Below, piece after piece: positions 16,990-27,194 of a stretch of DNA of 64,000 nucleotides. A program made the translations under genes and the position numbers. Under the pieces are notes generated by a model. It was given only the letters and a program-made list of their open reading frames with translations, did not search any database and had not been told where the DNA came from. Origin of the DNA: Nostoc sp. CHAB 5844 (GTDB taxonomy: Bacteria > Cyanobacteriota > Cyanobacteriia > Cyanobacteriales > Nostocaceae); the NCBI RefSeq assembly GCF_020829595.1, contig NZ_JAIVFW010000028.1, forward strand, positions 28,538-92,537, given 5' to 3'. Position 1 is the stretch's first letter. Every line of letters begins with the position of its first letter.

Positions 16990-17673
16990 TTAAATTGCAG
17001 AAATTTTTGCAGAAACTTCATTGAAATCAGAGATATTTATTGCTAATTCTTCTAGATTACTAGTTTGCTTATCTTCGCGCTGATCAGCAAAGTGCTTGTC
17101 CATCAGTGTAGAAACTTGGGATGCTTGAATGCGGCTGTAGCGGGTTTTATCTGGCATCACTATATTAGGGCCTGCTTTGCAGTTTTTCATGCAGCCTGTA
17201 CCTTTGATGGTAACTTGGTCTTCTAAACCGCGATCGCTCAGTGCTGCTTCAAATGCCTGACAAACTCCTTTACCACCACGTTTCCAACAGTCAGACTTTT
17301 GACATACTAAAATCGTCTGTTTTGTCTTTGCTGGTTTGGCCTTAACATCATTGCTGGCGGGAGGTTCCTGTAATGCAGTGCTGTTAGTACTTCTACCCAA
17401 ATCAGACCGCGCTGCCATGACACGTTCAGCTTTGAGAGTAAACTCATCTTTTTTTACGTCGTATTTTTTTGTACCAACAACTTGCAACCAAGTACCTTTT
17501 GGTAAGCGCCAATCAAAGGCAATCCTTAAATGTTTAGCTAATTTAACGTAGCATTCACCCTCAGAAGTCTCTAATTTTAAACCTTTAAGCTTATAACCAT
17601 CTTTAATAACAAAATCTATAAATCTGCCTTCCAGGCAAAATTCCGCAATTTCCGTACTGTAGATTGTACCCAT
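16990..17673 (-). CDS. Thioredoxin-like [2Fe-2S] ferredoxin domain protein
   Basis: 227 residues. The C-terminal half (about 118-195) is a thioredoxin-fold [2Fe-2S] domain of the NuoE/HoxE-like (2Fe-2S) ferredoxin type: CQKSDCWKRGGKGVCQ supplies cysteines and GTGCMKNCKAGPN holds the last pair. The N-terminal half (about 1-95) is a separate beta-rich domain (EFCLEGRFIDFVIKDGYKLK) that in this family often carries the annotation of a (2Fe-2S) ferredoxin-associated domain. A short Ser/Thr/Pro/Lys linker joins them. No hydrogenase or complex I gene lies near, so the electron partner is unknown. ATG 17673 is the only sensible start. Confidence 0.85.
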   Translation of the reverse strand: MGTIYSTEIAEFCLEGRFIDFVIKDGYKLKGLKLETSEGECYVKLAKHLRIAFDWRLPKGTWLQVVGTKKYDVKKDEFTLKAERVMAARSDLGRSTNSTALQEPPASNDVKAKPAKTKQTILVCQKSDCWKRGGKGVCQAFEAALSDRGLEDQVTIKGTGCMKNCKAGPNIVMPDKTRYSRIQASQVSTLMDKHFADQREDKQTSNLEELAINISDFNEVSAKISAI

Positions 17674-17747
17674 AATTTTTGCCCTATTTTTTACTAAATC
17701 ATTCTGGTTTAACTACGTAACCTGTTGCAGACATCTGTCCTTGGTTA

Positions 17748-18023
17748 TTACTTTTGATAGCGACTGTGCCAGCTATTTTCCAGAATCCGAATTAGTTCTG
17801 GACGGCAGGCAGTAAATCGCTGCATCACACACCAAAATTGAACCATTGCTAAAGGGTTAGCAATTTCAACTTGCAATGGCTGGTTAGTCTCACAGCAACA
17901 GGGAATATCTAGCTCGTGTAAACGTTGATAGACTTGCCAGCGGTCTGCCCAACTAACTTCAACAACGTACTTCTGGTCTATTTCTGAACCGGAACTATAC
18001 GATTTCAAGAGACGAACCCTCAA
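17748..18023 (-). CDS. Small conserved cyanobacterial protein, function unknown
   Basis: 91 residues. It contains a recognisable WADRWQVYQRLHELDIPCCC stretch with three consecutive cysteines. The frame has no ATG at its beginning. TTG at 18023 gives MRVRLLKSYSSGSE, which matches how I recall homologues beginning, so a TTG start is preferred. It lies upstream of, and on the same strand as, the [2Fe-2S] protein gene (74 bp gap). The clustered cysteines might bind metal or be redox active, which is only a suggestion. Confidence 0.7.
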   Translation of the reverse strand: MRVRLLKSYSSGSEIDQKYVVEVSWADRWQVYQRLHELDIPCCCETNQPLQVEIANPLAMVQFWCVMQRFTACRPELIRILENSWHSRYQK

Positions 18024-18741
18024 AAGTGCGACAAATTTGCAGTAACTAGCGTGCCTTTGCTCCCTGATTTTTAGAATCTTGGGATTACAGCCTCTTTAAA
18101 CAAGGATAACCTAAGTGCGAACAATTCTCAGTTATTTCTGAGAAAAAATATAAAAGTTTCTCATTAATTTTGGTGATGACAACAAGCTCAACAGCTTATG
18201 TCATCAACTTTTGACCTGATTTGAGATTTGCAAAAAATTTTTTCAAGAATTTGGGTTACAAGGCTTTTGCTGATTTACACTCGAACTCCACATCCCTAAA
18301 TACCTTGATTTTTCTTCTCCTGCCCGACTTTCCTATCTACTGAATTCTGTTATGAGTAAATATTTCTACAATCTCAGGATATATAGGACTCTTATTTGAT
18401 TTTTGAAATATACGTAGCAAAAAAATGTAGGTTGGGTTTCCTTACGTCAACCCAACCTACGGCTAATGCACAACTTTAGCCTTGCCACGCCAGTAGTGGA
18501 CTGTTTCAGCTAAAACAGTCCACTACAGATACTTAGATTTTTTCAGAAATCAAATCGGATTCCTATATAGACCCTATGTAATAGGTATAGATTGAATCTA
18601 CAAGGAGTAAAAATTTGCAATTATATCCACAAAAAAAATTTAAAATTTATGATATTCTTTGGGCTTGCTTCTATTTTTAGAATGTTAATATGTAGAAACT
18701 AAGCAGTTAAAAACTATAACTGTGAAAAAGCGAGGAGAACC
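18024..18741. other. Long promoter-side spacer upstream of dps
   Basis: No gene is seen. The middle part is the inverted-repeat element at 18381-18569. The last 170 bases before dps are strongly AT-rich and probably contain its promoter. A clear Shine-Dalgarno sequence (GCGAGGAGAACC) precedes the ATG. Confidence 0.6.
18381..18569. mobile_element. MITE-like element with two internal perfect palindromes
   Basis: Termini of about 30 bp pair imperfectly: the left has ATATAGGACTC followed by ATTTGATTTTTGAAA, and the right, on the other strand, reads ATATAGGAATCCG then ATTTGATTTCTGAAA. Inside are two perfect hairpins: GTAGGTTGGGTT with AACCCAACCTAC (18427-18460) and GTAGTGGACTGTTT with AAACAGTCCACTAC (18493-18525). 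It has no ORF. It lies about 170 bp upstream of dps. Confidence 0.65.
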
Positions 18742-19296
18742 ATGTCTGATACGCAAACTTTGTTACAAAATTTTGGTCAGGTTTATGACAATCCTGTATT
18801 GTTAGACCGCAGTGTTACCGCTCCAGTTACAGAAGGATTGAATGTTGTATTAGCTAGTTTTCAGGCACTCTACTTGCAGTACCAGAAACATCATTTTGTC
18901 GTAGAAGGTGCAGAATTCTACTCATTACACGAGTTCTTTAACGACAGTTACAACGAAGTACAAGACCACGTTCACGAAATTGGCGAAAGACTTAATGGAT
19001 TAGGTGGTGTACCTGCTGCTTCCTTCAGCAAATTAGCAGAATTAACCTGTTTTGAACAAGAGTCTGATGGCGTATATTCTTCCCGGAAGATGGTAGAAAA
19101 TGACCTAGCCGCAGAACAAGCGATCATTAATGTGATTCGCCGTCAAGCCGCTCAAGCAGAGAGTTTAGGCGACCGTGGCACACGCTATTTGTACGAGAAA
19201 ATTCTGTTAAAAACCGAGGAACGAGCTTACCATTTAGCTCATTTCTTGGCAAAAGACAGTTTAACTTTAGGTTTTGTACAACCTGCTCAAAACTAG
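18742..19296 (+). CDS. dps: Dps-family ferritin-like protein, His-type ferroxidase centre
   Basis: 184-residue iron-storage and DNA-protection protein that assembles into dodecamers and oxidises Fe2+ with H2O2 or O2. The ferroxidase region (about 50-85) aligns with Listeria Dps: H51 and H63 match His31 and His43, and E82 matches Glu62, but H78 replaces the usual Asp58. This matches the His-type centre described for Nostoc punctiforme Dps4. Length, strong ribosome-binding site and a perfect downstream terminator indicate an intact, single-gene unit. The N-terminal extension (about 25 residues) is longer than in E. coli Dps. It is likely induced by oxidative or high-light stress, as usual for the family. 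Confidence 0.92.
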   Translation: MSDTQTLLQNFGQVYDNPVLLDRSVTAPVTEGLNVVLASFQALYLQYQKHHFVVEGAEFYSLHEFFNDSYNEVQDHVHEIGERLNGLGGVPAASFSKLAELTCFEQESDGVYSSRKMVENDLAAEQAIINVIRRQAAQAESLGDRGTRYLYEKILLKTEERAYHLAHFLAKDSLTLGFVQPAQN

Positions 19297-19373
19297 AACT
19301 CTTATCATCTAGTTCAGTCTCTGTAACGTTGAAACAAAATCTCACAGTACACGATATTAAGAAAAAGTAGAAG

Positions 19374-19410
19374 ATGACAGAGAGGCTGATGATTTCTCTG
19401 TCATTTTTTA
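19374..19410 (+). terminator. Rho-independent terminator of dps
   Basis: ATGACAGAGA pairs perfectly with TCTCTGTCAT around an 11-base loop and is followed directly by a run of six T. It lies about 75 bp beyond the dps stop codon. Confidence 0.85.
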
Positions 19411-19709
19411 TTTAAATACACAAAAAATAACAAGATGAAATAAATCCTATTGATAAATATTAAAAATTATTAGCAATTAACTAAATGAGAAATATTTTTA
19501 TTTAAAACATATTTTTGATATTGTTCAAGAGTAATTTAAGCTGACAACTGATATCTAATAATTAGAATTATGAATAGTTTAAATAAAAATTTGTGGCAGA
19601 CAAGCGAGAATTTACTATATGAGAATTAATTAAAACTGTATACACAAAAAAATCGAGATACTGAGTCAGTAAACAAGAGCGAGGAGCATGAGATAGTAAA
19701 AGATATGTA

Positions 19710-19755
19710 TTGGTCAATAGTCATTTGTCAATAGTCCAGAGTCAATGGTCAAAAG
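19710..19755. repeat. Heptamer repeats (TAGTCAA/TGGTCAA type)
   Basis: Degenerate seven-base units GGTCAATAGTCATTTGTCAA follow each other in tandem. These are the short tandemly repeated repetitive sequences known from heterocystous cyanobacteria. Other copies occur after sigD and around the CBS gene, Nudix 2, ispF and larB in this window. Confidence 0.75.
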
Positions 19756-19945
19756 ACAGGATGCAGGAGGACGTAATTTCAGACTTCAGGCTTCATACCT
19801 CAGACTTGGGACTTTTTTCTCCTCTACTTACTTTTCCGTCTCTGCTACGATCGCATCCGGAAAACTTGATAATAGACAACATGACTGAGGGCAAACACCC
19901 TTAAAATAATCAGGATTTGTATTTTCTTACTCCAACCCCAAGACT

Positions 19946-22900
19946 ATGCCCCGCCGTCAAGACCTCCAAAAAATACTGCTGTTAGGATCTGGCCCAATTG
20001 TGATTGGGCAAGCTTGTGAGTTTGACTACTCTGGAACCCAAGCCTGTAAAGCATTACGAGAAGAAGGCTATGAAGTGGTGTTAGTCAACTCTAATCCAGC
20101 AACTATTATGACTGACCCAGAAACGGCCGATCGCACTTACATTGAGCCGTTAACACCAGAACTGGTGGAAAAAGTCATCGCCAAGGAACGCCCGCATGCT
20201 TTACTCCCGACAATGGGTGGACAAACCGCTCTCAACATCGCTGTTGCCCTAGCGAAAAACGGTGTCCTAGATCAATATAATGTGGAATTAATTGGTGCAA
20301 AGTTAGCTGCGATCGAAAAAGCGGAAGACCGCAAACTATTTAATGAAGCGATGGCCAAGATAGGCGTGGAGGTTTGTCCTAGTGGTACAGCCTCATCCTT
20401 GGAAGAATCAAAAGCGATCGCTCGAAAAATTGGTACTTACCCTTTAATTATCCGTCCTGCCTTTACAATGGGTGGTACTGGTGGGGGTATTGCCTACAAC
20501 CAAGAAGAATTTGAAGAAATGGCTCAGGTGGGGATTGATGCGAGTCCAGTTTCGCAAATTCTCATCGACCAATCTCTCCTCGGCTGGAAAGAATATGAAT
20601 TAGAAGTGATGCGCGATTTAGCAGATAACGTTGTGATTATCTGCTCAATCGAAAACCTTGACCCGATGGGTATCCATACTGGCGACTCAATAACTGTTGC
20701 ACCCGCCCAAACCCTCACTGACAAGGAATATCAGCGGTTGCGGGATATGTCCATCAAAATCATCCGCGAAATTGGCGTGGAAACTGGCGGTTCTAATATT
20801 CAGTTCGCCGTTAACCCTGTGACTGGGGATGTCGTTGTAATTGAAATGAACCCCCGTGTTTCTCGCAGTTCGGCGTTGGCTTCTAAAGCTACAGGTTTCC
20901 CCATTGCCAAGATTGCGGCGAAGTTAGCGGTGGGTTACACCTTGGATGAAATTAACAACGACATCACCAAAAAAACCCCGGCATCCTTTGAGCCAACTAT
21001 AGATTATGTAGTTACCAAAGTTCCTCGCTTCGCTTTTGAAAAATTCCCTGGTTCCGAACCAGTGCTGACAACCCAAATGAAGTCAGTCGGGGAAGCAATG
21101 GCTATCGGACGGACATTCAACGAATCCTTCCAAAAAGCGCTGCGTTCTTTGGAAACAGGACGCGCTGGTTGGGGTTGTGACAAAGCCGAAAAATTACCTA
21201 GTGGCGAACAAATCCGCGCCTTGTTGCGGACACCGAATCCCGATCGCATTTTTGCTGTGCGTCATGCAATGCAACTAGGACTCACTAATGAAGAAATCTA
21301 CGAACTTACAGGGATTGACCCTTGGTTTTTAGATAAAATGCAGCAATTGTTGGAAACAGAAAAATTCCTCAAGCGCACACCTTTAAAACAGTTGACAAAA
21401 GAGCAACTGTATGAAGTAAAGCGAGCAGGATATAGCGATCGCCAAATTGCTTTTGCCACCAAAACCACAGAAGATGAAGTTAGGGCATATCGCCAACAGT
21501 TGGGAGTTGTACCAGTTTACAAAACTGTAGACACATGTGCGGCTGAGTTTGAAGCGTTTACCCCATACCACTACTCCACCTACGAATCAGAAACAGAAAT
21601 TTTACCCACAGATAAACCCAAGGTGATGATTTTGGGTGGCGGCCCCAACCGTATCGGCCAGGGAATTGAGTTTGACTATTGTTGCTGTCACGCTGCTTAT
21701 GCATTGAAAGGCGCAGGCTATGAAACCATCATGGTCAACTCTAACCCAGAGACAGTTTCTACTGACTACGATACTAGCGATCGCCTCTACTTTGAACCGC
21801 TAACTAAAGAAGATGTTCTCAACATCATCGAAGCCGAACATCCCGTCGGAATCATCGTCCAATTCGGTGGACAAACCCCCCTAAAGTTAGCACTACCCTT
21901 ACAACAGTATCTTGTAAAAATAGCAGGGGAGCAAACTTTTTCAATTCCCAAAATCTGGGGAACATCCCCCGATTCCATCGATACTGCTGAAGACAGAGAA
22001 CGGTTTGAGCAGATTTTGAAACAGTTAAATATTGCTCAACCACCAAATGGAATTGCGCGGAGTTATGAGGATGCACTGATTGTTGCTAAACGCATTGGTT
22101 ATCCAGTCGTGGTGCGTCCTAGCTATGTATTAGGGGGACGAGCAATGGAAATTGTCTACTCTGATACAGAATTGGAACGCTACATGACCTTTGCTGTACA
22201 AGTAGAGCCAGAACATCCAATTTTAATTGATAAGTTTTTAGAGAATGCGATCGAAGTTGATGTAGATGCGATCGCAGATCATACTGGACGTGTGGTGATT
22301 GGTGGCATCATGGAACATATCGAACAAGCCGGAATCCACTCTGGAGACTCCGCTTGCTCTTTACCTTCGATTTCTCTCCCACCAGCCGTTCTCAATCAAA
22401 TCCGCACTTGGACTGTGCAACTCGCGCAAGCACTTTCGGTTATCGGGTTGATGAATATTCAGTTTGCTGTTGTAGGTGTCGGTACTTATTCTCCCCAAGT
22501 CTACATTCTCGAAGCTAACCCCCGCGCATCTCGGACTGTACCTTTTGTTTCTAAAGCAACAGGTGTCCAACTAGCGAAACTGGCATCCTTAATTATGTCG
22601 GGTAAAACTCTTGAGGAATTGGACTTTACGGAGGAAGTGATACCATCACATATTGCCGTGAAAGAAGCAGTTTTACCGTTTAATAAATTCCCTGGAACAG
22701 ATACAATACTAGGGCCAGAGATGCGCTCTACTGGTGAGGTGATGGGCATAGATAGCGACTTTGGCCGCGCCTTTGCCAAGGCAGAGTTAGCTGCTGGTGA
22801 GCGTTTACCCTTGAATGGTACTGTATTTGTCTCCATGAGCGATCGCGACAAAGCAGCAGCCGTTCCGGTGGTGAAGGAATTTATTGACTTAGGCTTTACC

Positions 22901-23215
22901 GTCATGGCAACTTTCGGCACACGCAAAGTACTTCAGGAACATGGGTTAAATGTTGAGTTGGTGCTGAAACTTCATGAAGGTCGTCCTCACGTGCTGGATG
23001 CGATTAAAAACCAGAAAATTCAACTAATTATCAACACACCTTCTGGGGAAGAAGCTCACACTGATGCTCGACTCATCCGCCGTACAGCCTTAGGTTACAA
23101 AATCCTCATTATTACCACTATTGCTGGTGCTAAGGCTACCGTTGCTGCTATCCGTTCTCTCCAAAATACCACTTTGGACGTAAAAGGCATCCAAGAATAT
23201 TGCCTAAAACGTTAG
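19946..23215 (+). CDS. carB: Carbamoyl-phosphate synthase large subunit
   Basis: Makes carbamoyl phosphate from bicarbonate, ammonia (delivered from the small subunit) and two ATP, feeding arginine and pyrimidine synthesis in the cytoplasm. The 1,089 residues are full length: a carboxyphosphate ATP-grasp half (about 1-400, [17 protein letters not shown]), an oligomerisation region, a second carbamate-kinase ATP-grasp half (about 560-940, [17 protein letters not shown]), and a C-terminal MGS-like allosteric domain (about 950-1,080, [17 protein letters not shown]). The N-terminus has an extra basic MPRRQDLQ typical of cyanobacterial CarB. carA is not in the window, so the two subunits are unlinked here. 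It is a single-gene unit. Confidence 0.97.
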   Translation: MPRRQDLQKILLLGSGPIVIGQACEFDYSGTQACKALREEGYEVVLVNSNPATIMTDPETADRTYIEPLTPELVEKVIAKERPHALLPTMGGQTALNIAVALAKNGVLDQYNVELIGAKLAAIEKAEDRKLFNEAMAKIGVEVCPSGTASSLEESKAIARKIGTYPLIIRPAFTMGGTGGGIAYNQEEFEEMAQVGIDASPVSQILIDQSLLGWKEYELEVMRDLADNVVIICSIENLDPMGIHTGDSITVAPAQTLTDKEYQRLRDMSIKIIREIGVETGGSNIQFAVNPVTGDVVVIEMNPRVSRSSALASKATGFPIAKIAAKLAVGYTLDEINNDITKKTPASFEPTIDYVVTKVPRFAFEKFPGSEPVLTTQMKSVGEAMAIGRTFNESFQKALRSLETGRAGWGCDKAEKLPSGEQIRALLRTPNPDRIFAVRHAMQLGLTNEEIYELTGIDPWFLDKMQQLLETEKFLKRTPLKQLTKEQLYEVKRAGYSDRQIAFATKTTEDEVRAYRQQLGVVPVYKTVDTCAAEFEAFTPYHYSTYESETEILPTDKPKVMILGGGPNRIGQGIEFDYCCCHAAYALKGAGYETIMVNSNPETVSTDYDTSDRLYFEPLTKEDVLNIIEAEHPVGIIVQFGGQTPLKLALPLQQYLVKIAGEQTFSIPKIWGTSPDSIDTAEDRERFEQILKQLNIAQPPNGIARSYEDALIVAKRIGYPVVVRPSYVLGGRAMEIVYSDTELERYMTFAVQVEPEHPILIDKFLENAIEVDVDAIADHTGRVVIGGIMEHIEQAGIHSGDSACSLPSISLPPAVLNQIRTWTVQLAQALSVIGLMNIQFAVVGVGTYSPQVYILEANPRASRTVPFVSKATGVQLAKLASLIMSGKTLEELDFTEEVIPSHIAVKEAVLPFNKFPGTDTILGPEMRSTGEVMGIDSDFGRAFAKAELAAGERLPLNGTVFVSMSDRDKAAAVPVVKEFIDLGFTVMATFGTRKVLQEHGLNVELVLKLHEGRPHVLDAIKNQKIQLIINTPSGEEAHTDARLIRRTALGYKILIITTIAGAKATVAAIRSLQNTTLDVKGIQEYCLKR

Positions 23216-23926
23216 TTTCATCTTCGCTCGGCGTGGCACTGAATTTGACTGGAGTATGAAGGGTTTGGAGGCATTTTAAAGATTTAGCTTGTCTCCTAAC
23301 CTTTTTTTATGAATCTGCTTTAAGTAGTATTTACAAGAAAAATTAAGTAATTATTATAGAAGAAACATTATAGTTTTTATTGAGATATTTTAACAAATAT
23401 GAGTAAACTATTTTTTCTCTCTAAGAATATTTATTAAGGGACTGAAGCGATCGCCCTCAGCAAGATGAAGTAATTATACTTATGTCAAAAGCTTTATTTG
23501 TGATTTCAGCACAAACACCAGAGCAAAAACAAGCAAATGACTTTTCTATACTCATTAACCACAGTCTACAGTTCCCATAATTGCTGGATAAGCAACAAAG
23601 GTTTGTTAGCTACTGTGGTTAGCCGATCACAACTATTCTTAAATCCAATCATTTTCCGGCTGTGGGGCTTTTCAAGATTTCTCAGAAATGTTACAATTTT
23701 TAATAAAGCTAAAGATAAAAGGTGTTCTTCTAGCTACCTTTATCTAACCGTAGATACTTGTACAAACTCAGAAAAAACTGTAACGTCTAGCAGTTAAGAG
23801 CCCAATTTGATTAATAAAAGCAACCGATACCAACGGATGCGTAAATCGTAAACAATAACATGCGTTCCCAGCCAAACTGGGCAGTACCACGAACAAACAT
23901 TTATTGATCAGTTATCTACTAGTTGA
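23216..23926. other. Long leader region upstream of sigD
   Basis: No confident gene. It is AT-rich with one HIP1-like site. A 32-codon frame at 23482-23580 (MSKALFVISAQTPEQKQAND) is possible but unsupported. A longer frame at 23537-23797 has atypical composition and is rejected. The last 60 bases contain a small CCCAG-CTGGG hairpin. A long untranslated leader for the sigma-factor gene would fit this size. Confidence 0.45.
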
Positions 23927-24925
23927 ATGACTCAAGCAATCAACCCAACACCACCAATGAGTAGCGCCATGAAGACCGCTCCGACAGCTACAGACCTCGT
24001 GCGGACTTATCTGCGTGAGATCGGCCGTGTACCACTGTTAACCCATGAAGAAGAAATTCGTTATGGCAAACAAGTGCAGCGTTCAACCACTTTACAAGAA
24101 GTCAGAGAATCCTTAGCTAGTCAGTTGGGACGCGAACCGACTTTAGAGGAGTGGGCAGAAGAGTCAAAACTAGAAATTGCTGAGTTAAATGAAGCGATCG
24201 CCCTTGGTGAAATTGCTAAACGTAAAATGGTCGAAGCCAATTTGCGCTTAGTAGTATCTGTAGCCAAGAAATACATTAAGCGTAACGTAGACTTACTTGA
24301 CCTCATCCAAGAAGGTAGCATTGGGATGCAGCGGGGTGTGGAAAAATTTGACCCCACCAAAGGATATCGATTTTCAACTTATGCTTACTGGTGGATTCGG
24401 CAAGCAATTACGCGGGCGATCGCCGAAAAAGCCCGCACCATTCGCCTACCCATTCATATCACCGAAAAACTCAATAAAATTAAAAAAGCCCAGCGTCACT
24501 TATCGCAAAAACTTGGACGCGCCCCTTCTGTAGGAGAATTGGCTCAAGAATTAGATTTAACTCCTAAACAGGTACGCGAGTATCTTGAAAAAGCACGTTT
24601 ACCCCTATCCTTAGATTTGCGATTGGGAGACAACTACGACACCGAACTGGGAGAAATGTTAGAAGATCCAGGCGCTTCTCCCGAAGAGTTTGTTATGCAA
24701 ACCTCTCTTTCTCATGATTTAGAGCGAGTCATGGAAGAACTCACCCCCCAGCAGCGAGAAGTAATTACCTTACGCTTTGGGTTAATTGATGGTCAAGCTT
24801 TAACTCTCGCCAGAATCGGAGAAATCCTCAATATCAGCCGTGAACGAGTTCGACAAATCGAACGCGAAGCCTTAAACAAACTTCGCAAATCCAAAACCGC
24901 TATGAATGAGTATTTGGCAAGTTAG
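23927..24925 (+). CDS. sigD: Group 2 RNA polymerase sigma-70 factor (SigD type)
   Basis: 332-residue alternative sigma factor without the long 1.1 region of the primary sigma. Region 1.2 ([22 protein letters not shown], about 22-43) is followed by region 2 with core-binding and -10 recognition ([36 protein letters not shown]), region 3 ([17 protein letters not shown]) and region 4 with the -35 helix-turn-helix ([17 protein letters not shown]). The SigD assignment rests on position after dps and carB, as in Anabaena PCC 7120 from memory. SigB-like factors are very similar. Group 2 sigmas act in stress, nitrogen or redox responses. It is followed by a heptamer-repeat hairpin that may end transcription. 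Confidence 0.9.
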   Translation: MTQAINPTPPMSSAMKTAPTATDLVRTYLREIGRVPLLTHEEEIRYGKQVQRSTTLQEVRESLASQLGREPTLEEWAEESKLEIAELNEAIALGEIAKRKMVEANLRLVVSVAKKYIKRNVDLLDLIQEGSIGMQRGVEKFDPTKGYRFSTYAYWWIRQAITRAIAEKARTIRLPIHITEKLNKIKKAQRHLSQKLGRAPSVGELAQELDLTPKQVREYLEKARLPLSLDLRLGDNYDTELGEMLEDPGASPEEFVMQTSLSHDLERVMEELTPQQREVITLRFGLIDGQALTLARIGEILNISRERVRQIEREALNKLRKSKTAMNEYLAS

Positions 24926-24977
24926 TCATTGGTCATTAGTATTTCACAAATGACCAATGACTAATGACTAATGACTA
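24924..24977. repeat. Heptamer-repeat palindrome overlapping the sigD stop
   Basis: AGTCATTGGTCATT pairs with AATGACCAATGACT, and additional CTAATGACTAATGACT units follow. The inverted repeat starts inside the TAG stop codon of sigD and could serve as its terminator. Confidence 0.7.
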
Positions 24978-25151
24978 TTAGGTGAGAAAATACTCTGGTT
25001 TTGGTACGGTTACACCGACTTCTAAGTGAGAATGTGCCTGTTAGATTATTTAATAGGAACACCAAAACGGCAGCTAAGTTAAATACACACAGGCACTTAT
25101 TATCTCAGTTGCAAACATAGCAGCCAGCAACGGTAGTACAGGAGGTAAAAC

Positions 25152-25508
25152 GTGAGTAACCAATCTAATCAAGTCTCAGAATTTTTTAATAGCGACGCAA
25201 GCGATGCATCGGAAACCAGCAACTTGCTGTGGCAGTATGTTAAATCATTAAGTCCTGAAACAGTTAGCCAATTATCAAAACCAACATCTGCCGAAGTCTT
25301 CCAAGTTATGGAACGTAATATTGTTGGTTTGTTAGGCAACTTACCACCCGAACACTTCAATATGACTATTACTACCAGCCGGGAAAGTCTTGGTCGTTTG
25401 CTGGCTTCCGCAATGATTAGTGGTTATTTTCTGCGTAACGCTGAACAAAGAATGGACTTTGAAATTGCCTTACAAGGTACTGAAACCAATAATCAAGAAA
25501 TTGAATAA
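25152..25508 (+). CDS. DUF760 family protein
   Basis: 118-residue soluble, mainly helical protein. The conserved block (LLWQYVKSLSPETVSQLSKP through VFQVMERNIVGLLGNLPPEHF and the ASAMISGYFLRNAEQR segment) is that of DUF760, a family found in cyanobacteria and plastid-bearing plants. In chloroplasts DUF760 proteins have been linked to degradation of metabolic enzymes. A bacterial function is not established. GTG/ATG choice: ATG 25152 (MSNQSNQ) follows an AGGAGG sequence in GTACAGGAGG, which is a strong ribosome-binding site. Confidence 0.85.
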   Translation: MSNQSNQVSEFFNSDASDASETSNLLWQYVKSLSPETVSQLSKPTSAEVFQVMERNIVGLLGNLPPEHFNMTITTSRESLGRLLASAMISGYFLRNAEQRMDFEIALQGTETNNQEIE

Positions 25509-25850
25509 CCCAAAATTGTTGAGTGTATCTCCAGTCCAACCCACGGTAGATAACTCACAAGCTAGTTTCGTGCAGAATCCTTACAACTTACCTTCCCTAA
25601 ATTCCAAATCCCTTGCGTTAGCGACATCCTCAATACAGTTACTAATCGCTAGCGCAGTTAGGATTTTATTAATTGAGTAAGCATTCTGATTAATAAATAA
25701 TAGTTAAATCATAACTTGAGACTTTGAGGAACATCTGCGACAATATTTAATTAATTACAAGTAATTTTGGCTATTAATAATATAAACTCGGCAGACAAAA
25801 AATTAACCTGCCGAGTTTTTTGATTAGTCATCTATACATTCCTATAAACT
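25509..25850. other. Spacer with terminator, no gene
   Basis: AT-rich, contains the perfect hairpin at 25784-25821 and a GCGTTAGCGACATCC repeat word at about 25616. Nothing else is recognised. Confidence 0.55.
25784..25821 (+). terminator. Rho-independent terminator
   Basis: AAACTCGGCAG pairs with CTGCCGAGTTT around a 13-base AT-rich loop and merges into a run of T. It lies 275 bp after the DUF760 gene and 30 bp before the MutT gene, so it insulates the two. Confidence 0.88.
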
Positions 25851-26360
25851 ATGACTGAAATTAGTTCTATTCCACATAAAATTATTGGTGTCGCTGTAAT
25901 TTGGAACGACCAGCAGCAAATTTTAATTGATCGCCGTCGTCCACAAGGTACAATGGGCGGTTTGTGGGAATTTCCTGGTGGCAAAATTGAACCAGGAGAA
26001 ACAATTGAAGAATGTATTCGGCGGGAAATAGCTGAAGAATTGGGTATAGAAATTGCCGTCAAAGAACATCTCATCACCATCGACCACACCTATACCCATT
26101 TACGCGTTACTTTAACTGTGCATCACTGTCACCTTCTAGCAGGTATCCCTCAACCTCTAGAATGTGATGAAGTCCTCTGGGTAAGCTTAGATGAACTAGA
26201 AAATTACACTTTTCCCCAAGCTAACAGTCAAATTATCACTGCCTTGAAAAGTGCTGAGTATAGAGTGCTGAGGAGCCACTGCGTTGCGGTGAGCAGTCCG
26301 TTGGGCGGCTTTGCCGACAGTCACGGAACTGCGAACCCGAAGGGAGGTTCCCTCCGTTGA
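25851..26360 (+). CDS. MutT-type Nudix hydrolase (8-oxo-dGTP diphosphatase-like)
   Basis: Nudix enzyme expected to remove oxidised nucleotides such as 8-oxo-dGTP. The Nudix box is complete (GGKIEPGETIEECIRREI followed by AEELGI, about 44-67). Residues 1-135 form the MutT fold, with a C-terminal LECDEVLWVSLDELENYTFPQA typical of MutT. From about residue 140 on, the frame runs through a palindromic intergenic repeat (codons for HCVAVSSPLGGF... SHGTANPKGGSLR), so the last 25-30 residues are repeat-derived and not part of the fold. The enzyme core appears intact. Confidence 0.9.
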   Translation: MTEISSIPHKIIGVAVIWNDQQQILIDRRRPQGTMGGLWEFPGGKIEPGETIEECIRREIAEELGIEIAVKEHLITIDHTYTHLRVTLTVHHCHLLAGIPQPLECDEVLWVSLDELENYTFPQANSQIITALKSAEYRVLRSHCVAVSSPLGGFADSHGTANPKGGSLR

Positions 26361-26385
26361 AGCAAGTGGCGTTGCTGAGTAAAGC
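26264..26385. repeat. GC-rich palindromic repeat at the end of the MutT gene
   Basis: Words such as GAGCCACTGCGTTGCGGTGAG, CCGTTGGGCGG and GGGAGGTTCCCTCC form interlocking hairpins in a GC-rich island unlike its flanks. It spans the last codons and stop of the MutT gene. Similar islands occur at about 5570, 30460, 35450, 50150 and 61650. Confidence 0.6.
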
Positions 26386-26409
26386 TGTCTTTTAACTTTT
26401 AACTTACTT

Positions 26410-27192
26410 ATGCCTTCTCCATTTCCTGGGATGAATCCCTATTTAGAGCATCCAGCATTATGGTCTGGTATTCATCATCGCTTAATAACTGCGATCGCTA
26501 ATGATATAGCTCCTCAAATTCGACCGAAATACATTGTGGCGATTGAAGAGCGAGTCTATCAAAGCAGTGGGGAAGAATCTTTATTAATTGGTATTCCTGA
26601 TGTTTCAGTGCAGCGAGTTACGACTAATAGAAACCAGCCTAATAATATAGCTGTTGTTACCCCAAATGTACAACCAATAGAAGTAACAATTCCTTTGCCA
26701 GAAGTTTTTACAGAAGGTTATTTAGAAATCCGTGCAGTCCAGACCAACGAAGTTATAACAGCCATAGAAGTTCTTTCTCCTAAAAATAAGCAATCTGTTA
26801 TTGGTCGCTTGCAATATGAAACTAAACGTCAAACTGTATTAGGCAGTTCTACTCATTTGGTAGAAATTGATTTACTCCGTCAGGGAAAACCAATGCCGAT
26901 TTTGGGTAAGACTGTAGAAAGCGATTATCGAATTTTAGTCAGCCGGAGTGAAATCCGTCCTAAAGCAGAACTGTATGGTTTTAATCTCAAGAATAGTATT
27001 CCTCAGTTTGCCTTACCATTGCACTCAGAAGACCAGGAGCCATTACTGAATCTTCAGCAGGTAATCAATGACATTTACGACCAAGGAAGTTACGACTTGA
27101 GAATCGATTACACTCGTGATCCCATACCCGCATTATCAGCAACGGATACAATTTGGCTGAATGAGTTGTTACATCAGCAAGGTTTAAGGTGA
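26410..27192 (+). CDS. DUF4058 family protein
   Basis: 260 residues, beginning MPSPFPGMNPYLEHPALWSG, which is the hallmark start of DUF4058. The middle has ITAIEVLSPKNKQSVIGRLQYETKRQ, with an acidic-x-Ser-Pro-Lys-like core resembling PD-(D/E)XK-type nuclease folds. The family is abundant in multicellular cyanobacteria, often in many copies. The function is unknown, and a nuclease relationship is only suggested by the motif. It stands alone between repeats. Confidence 0.88.
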   Translation: MPSPFPGMNPYLEHPALWSGIHHRLITAIANDIAPQIRPKYIVAIEERVYQSSGEESLLIGIPDVSVQRVTTNRNQPNNIAVVTPNVQPIEVTIPLPEVFTEGYLEIRAVQTNEVITAIEVLSPKNKQSVIGRLQYETKRQTVLGSSTHLVEIDLLRQGKPMPILGKTVESDYRILVSRSEIRPKAELYGFNLKNSIPQFALPLHSEDQEPLLNLQQVINDIYDQGSYDLRIDYTRDPIPALSATDTIWLNELLHQQGLR

Positions 27193-27194
27193 GA

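Larger units (their letters stand above)
19297..19945. other. Spacer between dps and carB
   Basis: After the dps terminator comes a very AT-rich stretch (19410-19680) with no recognisable gene, then a heptamer-repeat island (19710-19755). The final 80 bases before carB are non-repetitive and probably hold its promoter. The short open frame at 19710-19904 crosses repeats and is not a gene. Confidence 0.55.

Noticed and set aside
19710..19904. Open frame upstream of carB
   Set aside because: The first third is heptamer repeat, the remainder shows no motif, and the start lies inside the repeat.
23537..23797. 86-codon frame upstream of sigD
   Set aside because: Composition is rich in Ser, Phe and Asn with no pattern. 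It looks like chance in a long leader region.
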